NCBI GenBank assembly: GCA_002838815.1 | Contig: LQGW01000011.1 | Coordinates: 1-64,000, forward strand | Origin: Clostridiaceae bacterium JG1575 | Lineage (GTDB): Bacteria > Bacillota > Clostridia > Clostridiales > Clostridiaceae | Length of the DNA: 64,000 nt | Direction of reading: 5' to 3' | Shown here: one piece after another, positions 33,272 through 42,260 of the stretch | Layout: each line of letters begins with the position of its first letter | Position numbering within the stretch: position 1 is the stretch's first letter | The notes under the pieces: generated by a model | The model's input: only the letters and a program-made list of their open reading frames with translations | The model's database searches: none | Told to the model about the DNA's origin: nothing | Translations under genes and position numbers: made by a program

Positions 33272-34486
33272 ATGAATAGAAAACTTAGGATGGTTCTCAA
33301 CGGCTTCCCCAAAGAAGAAGATCGGGGACGGTATGTGGAGATCCTCTCGCAAAAAGAGGTCCAAAGGGCTCGGCGGTTTGTTTCGAGCTTTCCCGAATAT
33401 CAGGAAACCCCTTTGGTGAACCTCGAGGGGCTCGCTTCCCGCATCGGGGTGGCGAATGTGTATGTGAAGGATGAATCCTTCCGCTTTGGGCTCAATTCCT
33501 TCAAGGCCTTGGGCGGCGCTTGGGCCATGGGGAATTTCCTGGCGGACAAGCTTCACCGAAACATTGATGAGTTGACCTTGGAGGAGCTCTTGAAGCCCGA
33601 AACCAAAGAAGCCATCGGCGATGTGACCTTCTATACGGCCACGGATGGCAATCAGGGCCGGGCAGTGGCTTGGGTGGCACAAAAGCTCGGACAAAAATCG
33701 GTGGTCTATATGCCGGAGGGCTCCAGCGCTGCGCGGCTCAACAACATTTTAGCTTGCGGCTCCGATGCGTCCATCACGCAGATGAACTACAACGACGCGG
33801 TGCGCTACGCCAATGAGATGGCCCAGAAAAACAATGGGATCATTGTGCAGGATACGGCCTGGGAGGGCTACACCGAAGTGCCGACGCACATCATGCAAGG
33901 GTACGGCATCATGGCGCTGGAGGCGTTGGAGCAAATTCGGGCTCAGAACTTGCCTGAGCCGACGCACATCTTTTTGCAGGCCGGCGTCGGTTCCATGGCC
34001 GGAGCTTGCCAGGGCTTCTTCGCATCCGTCTATCAGGATGCGTGCCCCGTCACCATCGTGGTGGAGCCTGATGAAGCCAACTGTTATTACCAATCCGCCG
34101 CGCAGCAGACCCTGGTGAATATTTCTGGGGACATGCGCACCATTATGGTGGGCTTGGCCTGTGGGGAACCCAATATCATCTCCTTTGACATTATGAAACA
34201 TTGGAGCTCGGCCTTCTTGTCCCTGCCGGATTATGTGTCCGGAGACGGCATGCGCGTTCTGGGAAACCCCCTCCCCGGTGATACGCGTATTGTCTCGGGC
34301 GAATCCGGAGCCCCCCCCACAGGAGCCCTCTACCACTTAATGACGGATCCCGAGCTTGCTTCGGTGCGAGCATCATTGGGTCTGGACGAACACGCCCGCG
34401 TGTTGCTGTTCTCCACCGAAGGAGACACGGACCCCGACCGCTATCGGGACATCGTTTGGAATGGCGCGTTCTCGCGCTTTGACTAG
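33272..34486 (+). CDS. ygeX: 2,3-Diaminopropionate ammonia-lyase
   Basis: A 404-residue PLP enzyme that cleaves 2,3-diaminopropionate to pyruvate and two ammonia. The PLP lysine lies in FGLNSFKALGG (about residue 78, close to Lys77 of the E. coli enzyme), the catalytic-acid segment is FYTATDGNQGRAVAW (about 120-134), and the glycine-rich phosphate loop is LQAGVGSMAGA. The start at 33272 follows GAGGAG. As the first gene after the sigma-54 promoter, it defines the operon: pyruvate and ammonia are the end products of the purine carbon skeleton in this scheme. Confidence 0.95.
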   Translation: MNRKLRMVLNGFPKEEDRGRYVEILSQKEVQRARRFVSSFPEYQETPLVNLEGLASRIGVANVYVKDESFRFGLNSFKALGGAWAMGNFLADKLHRNIDELTLEELLKPETKEAIGDVTFYTATDGNQGRAVAWVAQKLGQKSVVYMPEGSSAARLNNILACGSDASITQMNYNDAVRYANEMAQKNNGIIVQDTAWEGYTEVPTHIMQGYGIMALEALEQIRAQNLPEPTHIFLQAGVGSMAGACQGFFASVYQDACPVTIVVEPDEANCYYQSAAQQTLVNISGDMRTIMVGLACGEPNIISFDIMKHWSSAFLSLPDYVSGDGMRVLGNPLPGDTRIVSGESGAPPTGALYHLMTDPELASVRASLGLDEHARVLLFSTEGDTDPDRYRDIVWNGAFSRFD

Positions 34487-34562
34487 ATCCCGTCTTGCCT
34501 CGGACGCACCGAACCCATAAAGACCCCTTAACGGGGAACGCAATAAAAAAGGATGGTACTGT

Positions 34563-35753
34563 ATGGAACAATTTAATGGTTTGATCCAAAAGCTCGAACA
34601 GCTCGAGTGCAAAAATCTCTACAACAACGACTTCTTTCTGACGTGGGATAAGACCCAGGACGAATTGGAGGCCATCTTCACCGTGGCCGATGCGCTGCGC
34701 ACCTTACGAGAAAACAACATCTCCTCGCGGATCTTTGATTCGGGGCTGGGCATTTCCCTGTTCCGAGACAATTCCACCAGAACCCGCTTCTCCTATGCTT
34801 CGGCTTGCAACCTTTTGGGTCTTGAAGTCCAGGATTTGGACGAGGGAAAATCCCAGATCGCTCACGGCGAGACCGTGCGGGAGACCTCCAACATGATCTC
34901 TTTCATGGCGGACATCATCGGAATCCGCGACGATATGTACATCGGCAAAGGCCATACCTACATGAAAAACGTCTCCGATTATGTCAAGCAGGGCTATGAA
35001 GATCACATTCTCGAGCAGCGGCCCACCATCGTCAACCTGCAGTGCGACATCGATCACCCCACTCAGGCCATGGCCGACATGCTGCACATCATCCATGAGT
35101 TTGGCGGCGTTGAACACTTAAAAGGAAAGAAGATCGCCATGACATGGGCCTACAGCCCTTCCTACGGAAAGCCCCTTTCCGTGCCTCAAGGCATCATCGG
35201 CTTGATGACCCGCTTTGGTATGGAAGTGACTTTGGCGCATCCAGAAGGGTACGAAATCATGGAAGAGGTGGAAGCCGTCGCCCAAAAGCATGCCGAGCAA
35301 TACGGCGGCAAATTCACGAAGACCAACGATATGAAGGAAGCCTTCAAGGATGCGGATATCGTTTATCCCAAAAGCTGGGCCCCCTTTAAAGCGATGGAAG
35401 AGCGCACCGAGCTCTACGCCAAGGGCGATCAGGCCGGCATTGACGAACTCGAGCAACGGCTTCTCGCACAAAATGCAGAGCATAAAGACTGGGCCTGCAC
35501 TGAAGAGATGATGCAACTGACCAAGGACGGCAAAGCTCTTTACATGCACTGCCTGCCCGCCGACATCACCGGCGTATCCTGCAAAGCCGGAGAAGTCGAT
35601 GAATCCGTCTTCGACCGCTACCGAATTCCGCTATACAAAGAAGCGGGATTCAAGCCCTACATCATCGCCTCCATGATCTTCATGCAAAAGGTGGAGAACC
35701 CAGTGGAGACGCTGCTGCGCCTGGCCAAGGAAGGAAAAGCCCGTCTCAAATAA
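34563..35753 (+). CDS. ygeW: YgeW, knotted carbamoyltransferase of the uric acid/purine cluster
   Basis: A 396-residue member of the aspartate/ornithine carbamoyltransferase family. The carbamoyl-phosphate site is FRDNSTRTRFSYASACNLLG, followed by CDIDHPTQAMADMLHI and the second-substrate region MHCLPADITGVSC. YgeW is distinct from OTC and ATC and its substrate has not been firmly shown. Beside YgeX and carbamate kinase it probably runs backwards, phosphorolysing a ureido compound (for example N-carbamoyl-diaminopropionate) to carbamoyl phosphate. That last statement is inference. Confidence 0.92.
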   Translation: MEQFNGLIQKLEQLECKNLYNNDFFLTWDKTQDELEAIFTVADALRTLRENNISSRIFDSGLGISLFRDNSTRTRFSYASACNLLGLEVQDLDEGKSQIAHGETVRETSNMISFMADIIGIRDDMYIGKGHTYMKNVSDYVKQGYEDHILEQRPTIVNLQCDIDHPTQAMADMLHIIHEFGGVEHLKGKKIAMTWAYSPSYGKPLSVPQGIIGLMTRFGMEVTLAHPEGYEIMEEVEAVAQKHAEQYGGKFTKTNDMKEAFKDADIVYPKSWAPFKAMEERTELYAKGDQAGIDELEQRLLAQNAEHKDWACTEEMMQLTKDGKALYMHCLPADITGVSCKAGEVDESVFDRYRIPLYKEAGFKPYIIASMIFMQKVENPVETLLRLAKEGKARLK

Positions 35754-35822
35754 AGGAGCGCGCAAGAAAGAGGCTCCATAAAGCCCCGAGTACGACCAAC
35801 ATTCAGTTCCCCTCAACGAAGG

Positions 35823-35842
35823 GACGCGCCGTCTGGCGCGTC
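35823..35842 (+). other. Intercistronic hairpin between ygeW and ygeY
   Basis: GACGCGCC, a four-base loop and GGCGCGTC make a very stable 8-bp GC stem in the 121-nt gap. No T tract follows, so it is more likely an RNA-stability or processing element than a terminator. Confidence 0.6.
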
Positions 35843-35874
35843 GCCACCCCCACTTACAAGGAGCGAAACAAGCA

Positions 35875-37095
35875 ATGAAAAAACAAGAGTTGGATTTTGC
35901 AAAGATCAAACAAGCTGCTGAAGGGTACCGCGCCGATATGACCCGGTTCCTCCGGGACCTCGTCCTAGCGCATGGTGAGTCCTGCGAAGAGAAGGACAAG
36001 GTCTATCGCATTAAAGAAGAAATGGAAAAAGTCGGCTTTGATGAGACCATCGTGGACCCCATGGGCAACATTCTAGGCTATATGGGTAAGGGCGAAACCG
36101 TCATCGCCTTTGATGCGCACATCGACTGCGTGGGCATCGGCAACATCGAGGACTGGGAATTTGATCCCTTTGAAGGCAAGGAAGACGAGGTCAACATTTG
36201 GGGGCGCGGAACCTCCGATCAGCTCGGCGGCATCGTCTCCTCCGTCTACGGCGCGAAAATCATGAAGGATCTTGGCATGCTCTCCGACGAATACAAGGTG
36301 CTCGTTACGGGAACCGTTCAAGAAGAAGACTGCGACGGCCTTTGCTGGCAGTACATCATCAACGAGGACAAGATCCGTCCGGAATTTGTCGTATCCACCG
36401 AGCCCACCAACGGCAACATCTACCGCGGACATCGCGGCCGCATGGAAATCCGCGTGGACGTTTATGGAACCGCTTGCCATGGGTCCGCGCCCGAGCGTGG
36501 CGACAACGCCATCTATAAAATGGCGGATATTTTAAGAGAGGTTCGCGACTTGAACGACAAGCTTCACTATGATGAATTCCTGGGCAAAGGAACCGTCACC
36601 ACCTCGCAGATTTTCTACACATCCCCCTCGCGCTGTGCGGTGGCCGATTCCTGCGCCATCTCCTTGGATCGCCGCCTCACCGATGGGGAAACCTATAAGA
36701 GTGCGCTCAAGGAAATCGAGGAACTGCCTTCGGTGAAAAAATACGGCGCCAAGGTCAGCATGTATAAATACGAGCGTCCGTCCTGGACGGGACTTGTGTA
36801 CCCCACGGACTGCTATTTCCCCACCTGGGTGCGCAAAGAGAGCGATCCGGAAGTCGTTGCCTTGGCCGAATCCTTCCGCGGTATGTACGGCGAACCCAAG
36901 ATCGACAAATGGACCTTCTCCACCAATGGCGTGTCCATCATGGGCCGTGAAGGCATCCCCTGCGTCGGCTTGGGCCCGGGCAAAGAAGAAGAAGCCCATG
37001 CGCCCAATGAAAAAACTTGGAAGGATGATTTGGTCAAATGCGCAGCGATCTATGCGGCGCTGCCCACCATCTACATGGACAATAAAAACGCCTAA
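35875..37095 (+). CDS. ygeY: YgeY, M20-family metal-dependent hydrolase
   Basis: A 406-residue M20 peptidase/deacylase. Di-zinc ligands are visible in [13 protein letters not shown] (HxD), [13 protein letters not shown] (bridging Asp) and [10 protein letters not shown] (Glu pair); the dimerisation-domain motif [15 protein letters not shown] and the late His in [11 protein letters not shown] complete the set. The family removes acyl or carbamoyl-like groups or splits dipeptides. Within this operon it is expected to free diaminopropionate or a ureido precursor from a ring-opened purine intermediate, but no reaction is established from sequence. Confidence 0.92.
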   Translation: MKKQELDFAKIKQAAEGYRADMTRFLRDLVLAHGESCEEKDKVYRIKEEMEKVGFDETIVDPMGNILGYMGKGETVIAFDAHIDCVGIGNIEDWEFDPFEGKEDEVNIWGRGTSDQLGGIVSSVYGAKIMKDLGMLSDEYKVLVTGTVQEEDCDGLCWQYIINEDKIRPEFVVSTEPTNGNIYRGHRGRMEIRVDVYGTACHGSAPERGDNAIYKMADILREVRDLNDKLHYDEFLGKGTVTTSQIFYTSPSRCAVADSCAISLDRRLTDGETYKSALKEIEELPSVKKYGAKVSMYKYERPSWTGLVYPTDCYFPTWVRKESDPEVVALAESFRGMYGEPKIDKWTFSTNGVSIMGREGIPCVGLGPGKEEEAHAPNEKTWKDDLVKCAAIYAALPTIYMDNKNA

Positions 37096-37143
37096 GCGGC
37101 GAGCCTCCTTTTTTAGAACTCGCCCCCCATCGATTGAACGCCA

Positions 37144-37187
37144 ATCCGCCAAGAAAACCGCGCCAAGGGCATCGTCTCTTGGCGGAT
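37144..37187 (+). other. Inverted repeat before the PLP-enzyme gene
   Basis: ATCCGCCAAGA (37144-37154) pairs with TCTTGGCGGAT (37177-37187), an 11-bp perfect stem with a 22-nt loop inside the 176-nt gap between ygeY and the next gene. No T-run follows. It is probably an RNA processing or stability element; the gap holds no gene. Confidence 0.55.
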
Positions 37188-37271
37188 CGGCTCCCCCAAA
37201 GCGCCGAAGCCTTGCCTTTTTGCAGGCGAAGCAACAGGCCGGCGCTGCCTCATCATAAGGAGAAGAACCAT

Positions 37272-38747
37272 ATGTTGGATTTAACCATCCACCAGGAGAA
37301 CCTGGAGAAAAATATTCAAAAAGCCAAAGAAAATAACATCATCATCCCCACCCTCGCTCAGATGAGAAATCCGGAGACGATCCCGGATGCGGTTCAAGAA
37401 AAGCTCGGCAATCTGGGCCTTTGGGATGTGGATCCCTTGAACCTTTTCCGCATCACGTGGAAGAACGAGCCCAAGGAAAGGGGCGGCAAGTTCGGCGGCA
37501 CGAACTACATTGAACTGCCCCGAGCCCTGACGGGAGTCGATGCGAAAATCATTTGCCTTGTGGGCAAATACTTCCCCACCGGTTGCCATAAGGTGGGTGC
37601 CTCCTTTGGGTGCTTAGTCCCCCGTTTGGTTACGGGACAGTTCGACGCCTCCTCGGAGAAGGCCGTTTGGCCCTCCACGGGAAATTATTGCCGTGGCGGC
37701 GCGTTCAACTCCAAGCTCTTGGCGGTGGACTCCATTGCCATTTTACCCGAAGGAATGTCCAAGGAGCGTTTTGATTGGTTGCGCACCATCGCAGGAGAAA
37801 TCATCGCCACCCCGGGTACCGAAAGCAACGTCAAGGAAATCTTTGACAAAGTCAATGAATTGAAGGCCACGCGCGACGACATTATGGTCTTCAACCAATT
37901 TGAGGAATTCGGCAATTACCTTTGGCACTACAATGTGACGGGACCCGCCATTGAAGATGCGTTCCGTTCCTTGGGCGAGGGCCTGAACTTCGCTGGCGTA
38001 ACCTTGACGTCTGGATCGGCGGGAACGCTTGCTTCCGGCGATTACTTAAAGACGGTCTTTGCCCACTCCAAAACCGCTGTGGGTGAGGCGCTGCAGTGCC
38101 CGACCATCCTCGACAACGGCTTTGGTGCCCATCGCTTGGAAGGCATCGGCGACAAGCACATTCCCTGGATTCACAACGTGAAGCGCTCGGACATGGCCAT
38201 CGCCATCGACGACAACGACTCCATGGCTCTTTTGCGTCTCTTCAATGAAGAAGCGGGCAAAAAGTTCCTCGTGGAAGAAGCCGGCATGAAGAAAGAGGAT
38301 GTAGAGCATCTGGCCTACATGGGCATTTCGGGCATCAGCAACATGCTGTGCGCCATTAAGTTTGCTAAATACTATGAGCTGACGGAAAAAGACGTCGTAG
38401 CCACTGTGCTCACGGACTCCGTGGCCATGTATCAATCCCGGTTGGAGGAATTGACGCAAGAAGAGGGGGAGTACGATGCCACTCGGGCCGCCGTGGACTT
38501 CTACGGACGCCTCATCGGTCAAAAAACCGACAACCTCCTGGAACTGACCTATACCGAGCGCAAGCGGGTTCATAACTTAAAGTACTATACCTGGGTGGAA
38601 CAACAGGGAAAAACCTATGAAGAAATCAATGCCCTGTGGTACGATCAGGAAGACTCTTTTGACCGAGTGGCTCGACAGGCCAAAGACATCGATGAATTGA
38701 TCCAACAATTCAATGAAAAAACAGGCCTGCTGAAGGACCTGAAATAA
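37272..38747 (+). CDS. Uncharacterised PLP-dependent enzyme (cysteine synthase/threonine dehydratase fold) of the purine operon
   Basis: A 491-residue protein of the fold-type II PLP family. The probable PLP lysine is in FPTGCHKVGASFGCLVPRLV (about residue 106), the phosphate-cup-like glycine segment is TSGSAGTLASGDYLK, and STGNYCRGGAFNS corresponds to the Asn-containing PLP ring contact. It is longer than typical beta-synthases (~310-350), with a ~100-residue C-terminal addition (YYTWVEQQGKTYEEINALWY). It is not part of the E. coli cluster but here lies between ygeY and carbamate kinase in the sigma-54 operon. Elimination or replacement on diaminopropionate or a carbamoylated or formylated relative is plausible. 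The ATG at 37272 has AAGGAG upstream; a longer N-terminus is not credible. Confidence 0.85.
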   Translation: MLDLTIHQENLEKNIQKAKENNIIIPTLAQMRNPETIPDAVQEKLGNLGLWDVDPLNLFRITWKNEPKERGGKFGGTNYIELPRALTGVDAKIICLVGKYFPTGCHKVGASFGCLVPRLVTGQFDASSEKAVWPSTGNYCRGGAFNSKLLAVDSIAILPEGMSKERFDWLRTIAGEIIATPGTESNVKEIFDKVNELKATRDDIMVFNQFEEFGNYLWHYNVTGPAIEDAFRSLGEGLNFAGVTLTSGSAGTLASGDYLKTVFAHSKTAVGEALQCPTILDNGFGAHRLEGIGDKHIPWIHNVKRSDMAIAIDDNDSMALLRLFNEEAGKKFLVEEAGMKKEDVEHLAYMGISGISNMLCAIKFAKYYELTEKDVVATVLTDSVAMYQSRLEELTQEEGEYDATRAAVDFYGRLIGQKTDNLLELTYTERKRVHNLKYYTWVEQQGKTYEEINALWYDQEDSFDRVARQAKDIDELIQQFNEKTGLLKDLK

Positions 38748-38759
38748 GGAGAACCGTTG

Positions 38760-39701
38760 ATGAAAAAACGGATTGTCATTGCCCTGGGCGGAAACGCCCT
38801 GGGCAATACCCCAGAGGAGCAGATGGAGGCCGTGCGCGTCACGGCGCTCTCCATCGTGGACCTTCTGGAAGAAGGTTATGAAATCGCCATTGCCCACGGC
38901 AATGGGCCCCAGGTGGGCATGATTCATCTTGCCTTTGAAGCCGCGCATGCGTCGGAGGCTCAAACCCCCGCCATGCCATTTCCTGAATGCGGGGCCATGA
39001 GCCAAGGTTACATCGGCTATCACCTGCAAAACGCCATCATCAATGAGATGCGCAAGCGGGACATCCATCAGGATGTGGTCACCGTGGTCACCGAGGTGCA
39101 GGTGGATCCTCAGGATCCCGCCTTTTTGGAACCGACGAAGCCCATCGGGTCTTTTTGCTCCAAGGCGGACGCAGAACAGTTGACGGCGTTGAAGGGCTAT
39201 GTCATGAAAGAGGATGCGGGCCGGGGATACCGTCGGGTGGTGCCTTCGCCAAAGCCCGTGCGGATCGTCGGAATCGGCGCCATTGAAAGTATTTTGGCGT
39301 CCGGTCATGTGGTCATTGCCGGCGGCGGTGGGGGCATTCCTGTGATCGCCGAGGGACCAACGCGGCAACTCAAGGGCGTGGCGGCCGTCATCGACAAGGA
39401 TTTTACCTCAGCGAAGCTCGCGGAAGAACTTTGCGCCGATGCGTTCTTGATTCTCACCGCAGTGGATCAAGTGGCCATTCACTTTGGCAAAAGCGACGAG
39501 AAGTGGTTGGATCATTTGACCTTGGAAGAAGCCCGCGCCTACATCAATGCGGGAGAATTCGCCAAGGGCTCCATGCTGCCCAAAGTCGAGGCCGCCATGG
39601 CTTATGCCGCATCGGGCCCGGGACGGCGCGCCCTCATTACGTCGCTCCAAAAGGCCAAGGAAGCGCTTTCGGGGCATACCGGAACCTGGATCAGCGAATA
39701 A
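38760..39701 (+). CDS. arcC: Carbamate kinase
   Basis: A 313-residue enzyme that makes ATP from carbamoyl phosphate and ADP. It opens RIVIALGGNALG, with HGNGPQVG, VVTEVQVDPQDPAF, ASGHVVIAGGGGGIP, VIDKDFTSAKLAEEL and ILTAVDQVA in family order. There is no arginine deiminase nearby; the partner making carbamoyl phosphate should be YgeW. E. coli has the same pairing (yqeA). The ATG at 38760 is preferred over TTG at 38757 on ribosome-site spacing. This is the energy-yielding step of the pathway. Confidence 0.95.
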   Translation: MKKRIVIALGGNALGNTPEEQMEAVRVTALSIVDLLEEGYEIAIAHGNGPQVGMIHLAFEAAHASEAQTPAMPFPECGAMSQGYIGYHLQNAIINEMRKRDIHQDVVTVVTEVQVDPQDPAFLEPTKPIGSFCSKADAEQLTALKGYVMKEDAGRGYRRVVPSPKPVRIVGIGAIESILASGHVVIAGGGGGIPVIAEGPTRQLKGVAAVIDKDFTSAKLAEELCADAFLILTAVDQVAIHFGKSDEKWLDHLTLEEARAYINAGEFAKGSMLPKVEAAMAYAASGPGRRALITSLQKAKEALSGHTGTWISE

Positions 39702-39734
39702 TTCAGGGGACGGGACTTGTAAAAGGAGGAACCC

Positions 39735-42260
39735 ATGTCCGATTTGATGAGAACGATTCCTTTTTCTGATCTTTTGGATCAGATGCTGGGAGAATATAAG
39801 CGCACAAACTCCATGTTCGGCGTGGCGTTGCAGAAGGTGTACCGCAACGGGGGTCCGCAAGTAATGACGCCCTTTGGGGTCCCGCTTGGATCGGGGACGG
39901 GCCCCGCCGCGGGGCCGCACACGCAGCTTGCTCAAAACATACTCACATCCTATCTGATGGGCGGCCGGTTCATGGAACTGAAAACCGTTCAGACCCTTTG
40001 CGGGGCCGACATGCGTTCGGCCATTGCAAAACCCTGTATTTCAGCCGCCGATGAAGGATACAACGTGGAATGGTCCACGGAGCTCACGGTGGAAGAAGCA
40101 CGGGATGAATACATTAAAGCGTGGTTTTTGTGCCATACGGCTCAAAAGCTTTTGAAGATCTCCCCCGAACGGGACTTTTCCTTCAATATGAGCGTGGGGT
40201 ATTCTTTGGAAGGCATCACCTCCCGGCGCATTGATGATTTTCTCAATGCCTTGACGGACGCCTCCCAAGAGAAAACCTTCCTTGAGTGTCAAGAGGAACT
40301 TTTGACTCGGTTGGAGCATCTGCCCGGGTTGACCCGCGAGGAAGTGTTGGGGATTTCCCCAAGAATTTGTGACACCCTCGCACTGTCCACCATGCATGGA
40401 TGCCCCAAGGGCGAAATTCAGGCCATCGTGGAACACCTGTTAATCCATAAGCACCTCAACGTCTTTTTAAAATGCAACCCCACCCTTTTAGGGTATGAAA
40501 CGGCCCGAGGGCTTTTGGATCAGCTGGGGTTTGACTACTTGGATTTTGATGAGCGGCATTTCCAGGCCGATCTGAAGTTTGAGGAGGCCGTGGAGATGCT
40601 GGAGGGGCTTTTGGCAACGGCCCATAAAGAAGGCGTGACCTTTGGGGTCAAGCTCACCAACACCTTCCCGGTGAACATCACAAAAGGCGAGCTGCCTGGG
40701 GAGCAAATGTATTCTTCGGGTCGCGCCCTGCTGCCGTTATCGGTGCATGTCGCCAAAAAGCTCTCCGCCGTCTTTGGGGATCGATTGCCCATGGCGTATT
40801 CCGGCGGCGCCGATGCGCTGAACATCCAAGGATTCTTGGCGGCGGGCATCTTGCCGGTGACGGTGTGCACGACACTGCTCAAACCCGGGGGCTATGAGCG
40901 CTTGGCTCAGGTGGCAAAGGCCGCCGAGGGGGCAGCTCCTTTGAGGTACCAAGGACCCAATGCCAAGAAAATTGCTGAATTAGCCGAAGCGGTGCTTTTG
41001 GACCCTCGCAACCAAAAAGAGTTTCGGGAACCGGTGGCGAGCCGTAAAAACGATACGCCGCTGCCGCTGTTTGACTGCTTTCAAGCGCCCTGCCAAGAGG
41101 GAGGCTGCCCCATTGAACAAAAAATCCCTGCCTATCTTGAGGCGGTGAGTGAGGGGGCGTACGAGCGGGCCATGGAAATCATCGCCACGGACAACGCGTT
41201 GCCCTCCATTCTCGGGGAAATCTGCTACCATCCCTGCACCGCCAAATGCACTCGCCAAGATGTGGATCAAAGCCTCGACATTCGAAAGATGAAGCATCTG
41301 GCCACGCAAAAGGCGCAGGAATCCTACCTCAAGACCCTATCGGCCCCAGCACCGCAAGGGCCCAAGGTTCTCGTGGTGGGTGCAGGCGTTCAAGGGCTCT
41401 CCTTGGCGTACTATCTCTCCCGCGCGGGCTTTCAGGTCACGGTGGCGGAGAAAAAGGACAAGCCGTTTGGTCTCTTGAACGGCATTATGGCCAAAACGGG
41501 ACTGAGCGAGCGGGCCATGGAGCTGGATCTAGCACTCATCGAGGCCAGCGGCGCAAAGATTATTTGCAACGTGGACCAAGAGCATCTCTTGGCGCTCTCC
41601 AAAGACGCCAAGATTCGGATTTCCACCACGGGAAAACCGGAAGGGCTCGAAGCAGTCCGTCTGACCCGCAAGGATCGCAAGACCAAGCTGCAGGCGGTCT
41701 ATGCCATGGCGGCGGCTAAGGAGCTCGCCTATGAGCTCATTGCCGAGGAGGGGGGCAAGCCCGTAAGCGAGGCCTCGGTGCGCTCTACGCCAAGCGCCAA
41801 AGGGATTTATGCCCGGCGCGGCTTGCTGGAGCTTCGCTCAAAGGGGCCGGAGGAGGCCCGGCGGTGCCTCTCCTGCGATGCCATCTGCGAGGTCTGCAAG
41901 GAGGTTTGTCCCAATCGGGCCAACGTCGCCATTGCGTTGGCGGGCTTTGACAACCCCCACCAGATTCTGCATTTGGATTACAGCTGCAATGAATGCGGCA
42001 ACTGCACTACTTTTTGTCCGCACAGCGGCAGTCCCTACCTCGACAAGGTGACCTTGTTTGGCACCGAGGGGGATCTTCGGGAGTCGGCCAACGTCGGATT
42101 CTGCTTTTTCGGCGCCGAGCGCGTTTTGCTGCGGGACGAGGCGGGCGAACTTAAGGAAATGGATCTTGGCGATCTTCCCGAAGGGCCGCTTTACGTCCTC
42201 ATTCGAGCCGTCGCCACAAACCACCGCCACTTGATTGTGGATTTTGGAGGTACCTTATGA
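39735..42260 (+). CDS. ygfK: YgfK-like iron-sulphur flavoprotein (putative selenate reductase subunit family), shortened
   Basis: An 841-residue redox protein. Residues ~1-410 resemble the dihydroorotate dehydrogenase-like FMN barrel (GTGPAAGPHTQLAQN, STMHGCPKGEIQ, LPMAYSGGADALNI). A Cys-rich segment follows (CFQAPCQEGGCPI, ICYHPCTAKCTRQD), then an FAD motif VLVVGAGVQGLSLAYYLSRAGF (~545-566) and C-terminal clusters CLSCDAICEVCKEVCPNR and CNECGNCTTFCPHSG. E. coli YgfK is about 1030 residues; here the second nucleotide-binding Rossmann region (with its own glycine motif) is absent, the sequence passing from the FAD motif straight to the C-terminal clusters. It may therefore not use NAD(P)H directly. 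Its role in purine reduction is inferred from cluster position. It overlaps ssnA by 4 nt. Confidence 0.88.
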   Translation: MSDLMRTIPFSDLLDQMLGEYKRTNSMFGVALQKVYRNGGPQVMTPFGVPLGSGTGPAAGPHTQLAQNILTSYLMGGRFMELKTVQTLCGADMRSAIAKPCISAADEGYNVEWSTELTVEEARDEYIKAWFLCHTAQKLLKISPERDFSFNMSVGYSLEGITSRRIDDFLNALTDASQEKTFLECQEELLTRLEHLPGLTREEVLGISPRICDTLALSTMHGCPKGEIQAIVEHLLIHKHLNVFLKCNPTLLGYETARGLLDQLGFDYLDFDERHFQADLKFEEAVEMLEGLLATAHKEGVTFGVKLTNTFPVNITKGELPGEQMYSSGRALLPLSVHVAKKLSAVFGDRLPMAYSGGADALNIQGFLAAGILPVTVCTTLLKPGGYERLAQVAKAAEGAAPLRYQGPNAKKIAELAEAVLLDPRNQKEFREPVASRKNDTPLPLFDCFQAPCQEGGCPIEQKIPAYLEAVSEGAYERAMEIIATDNALPSILGEICYHPCTAKCTRQDVDQSLDIRKMKHLATQKAQESYLKTLSAPAPQGPKVLVVGAGVQGLSLAYYLSRAGFQVTVAEKKDKPFGLLNGIMAKTGLSERAMELDLALIEASGAKIICNVDQEHLLALSKDAKIRISTTGKPEGLEAVRLTRKDRKTKLQAVYAMAAAKELAYELIAEEGGKPVSEASVRSTPSAKGIYARRGLLELRSKGPEEARRCLSCDAICEVCKEVCPNRANVAIALAGFDNPHQILHLDYSCNECGNCTTFCPHSGSPYLDKVTLFGTEGDLRESANVGFCFFGAERVLLRDEAGELKEMDLGDLPEGPLYVLIRAVATNHRHLIVDFGGTL

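Noticed and set aside
39735-42260. An in-frame UGA selenocysteine codon in ygfK or the xdh genes
   Set aside because: All frames are continuous with no internal stop; selenium in this system is a labile cofactor, not selenocysteine.
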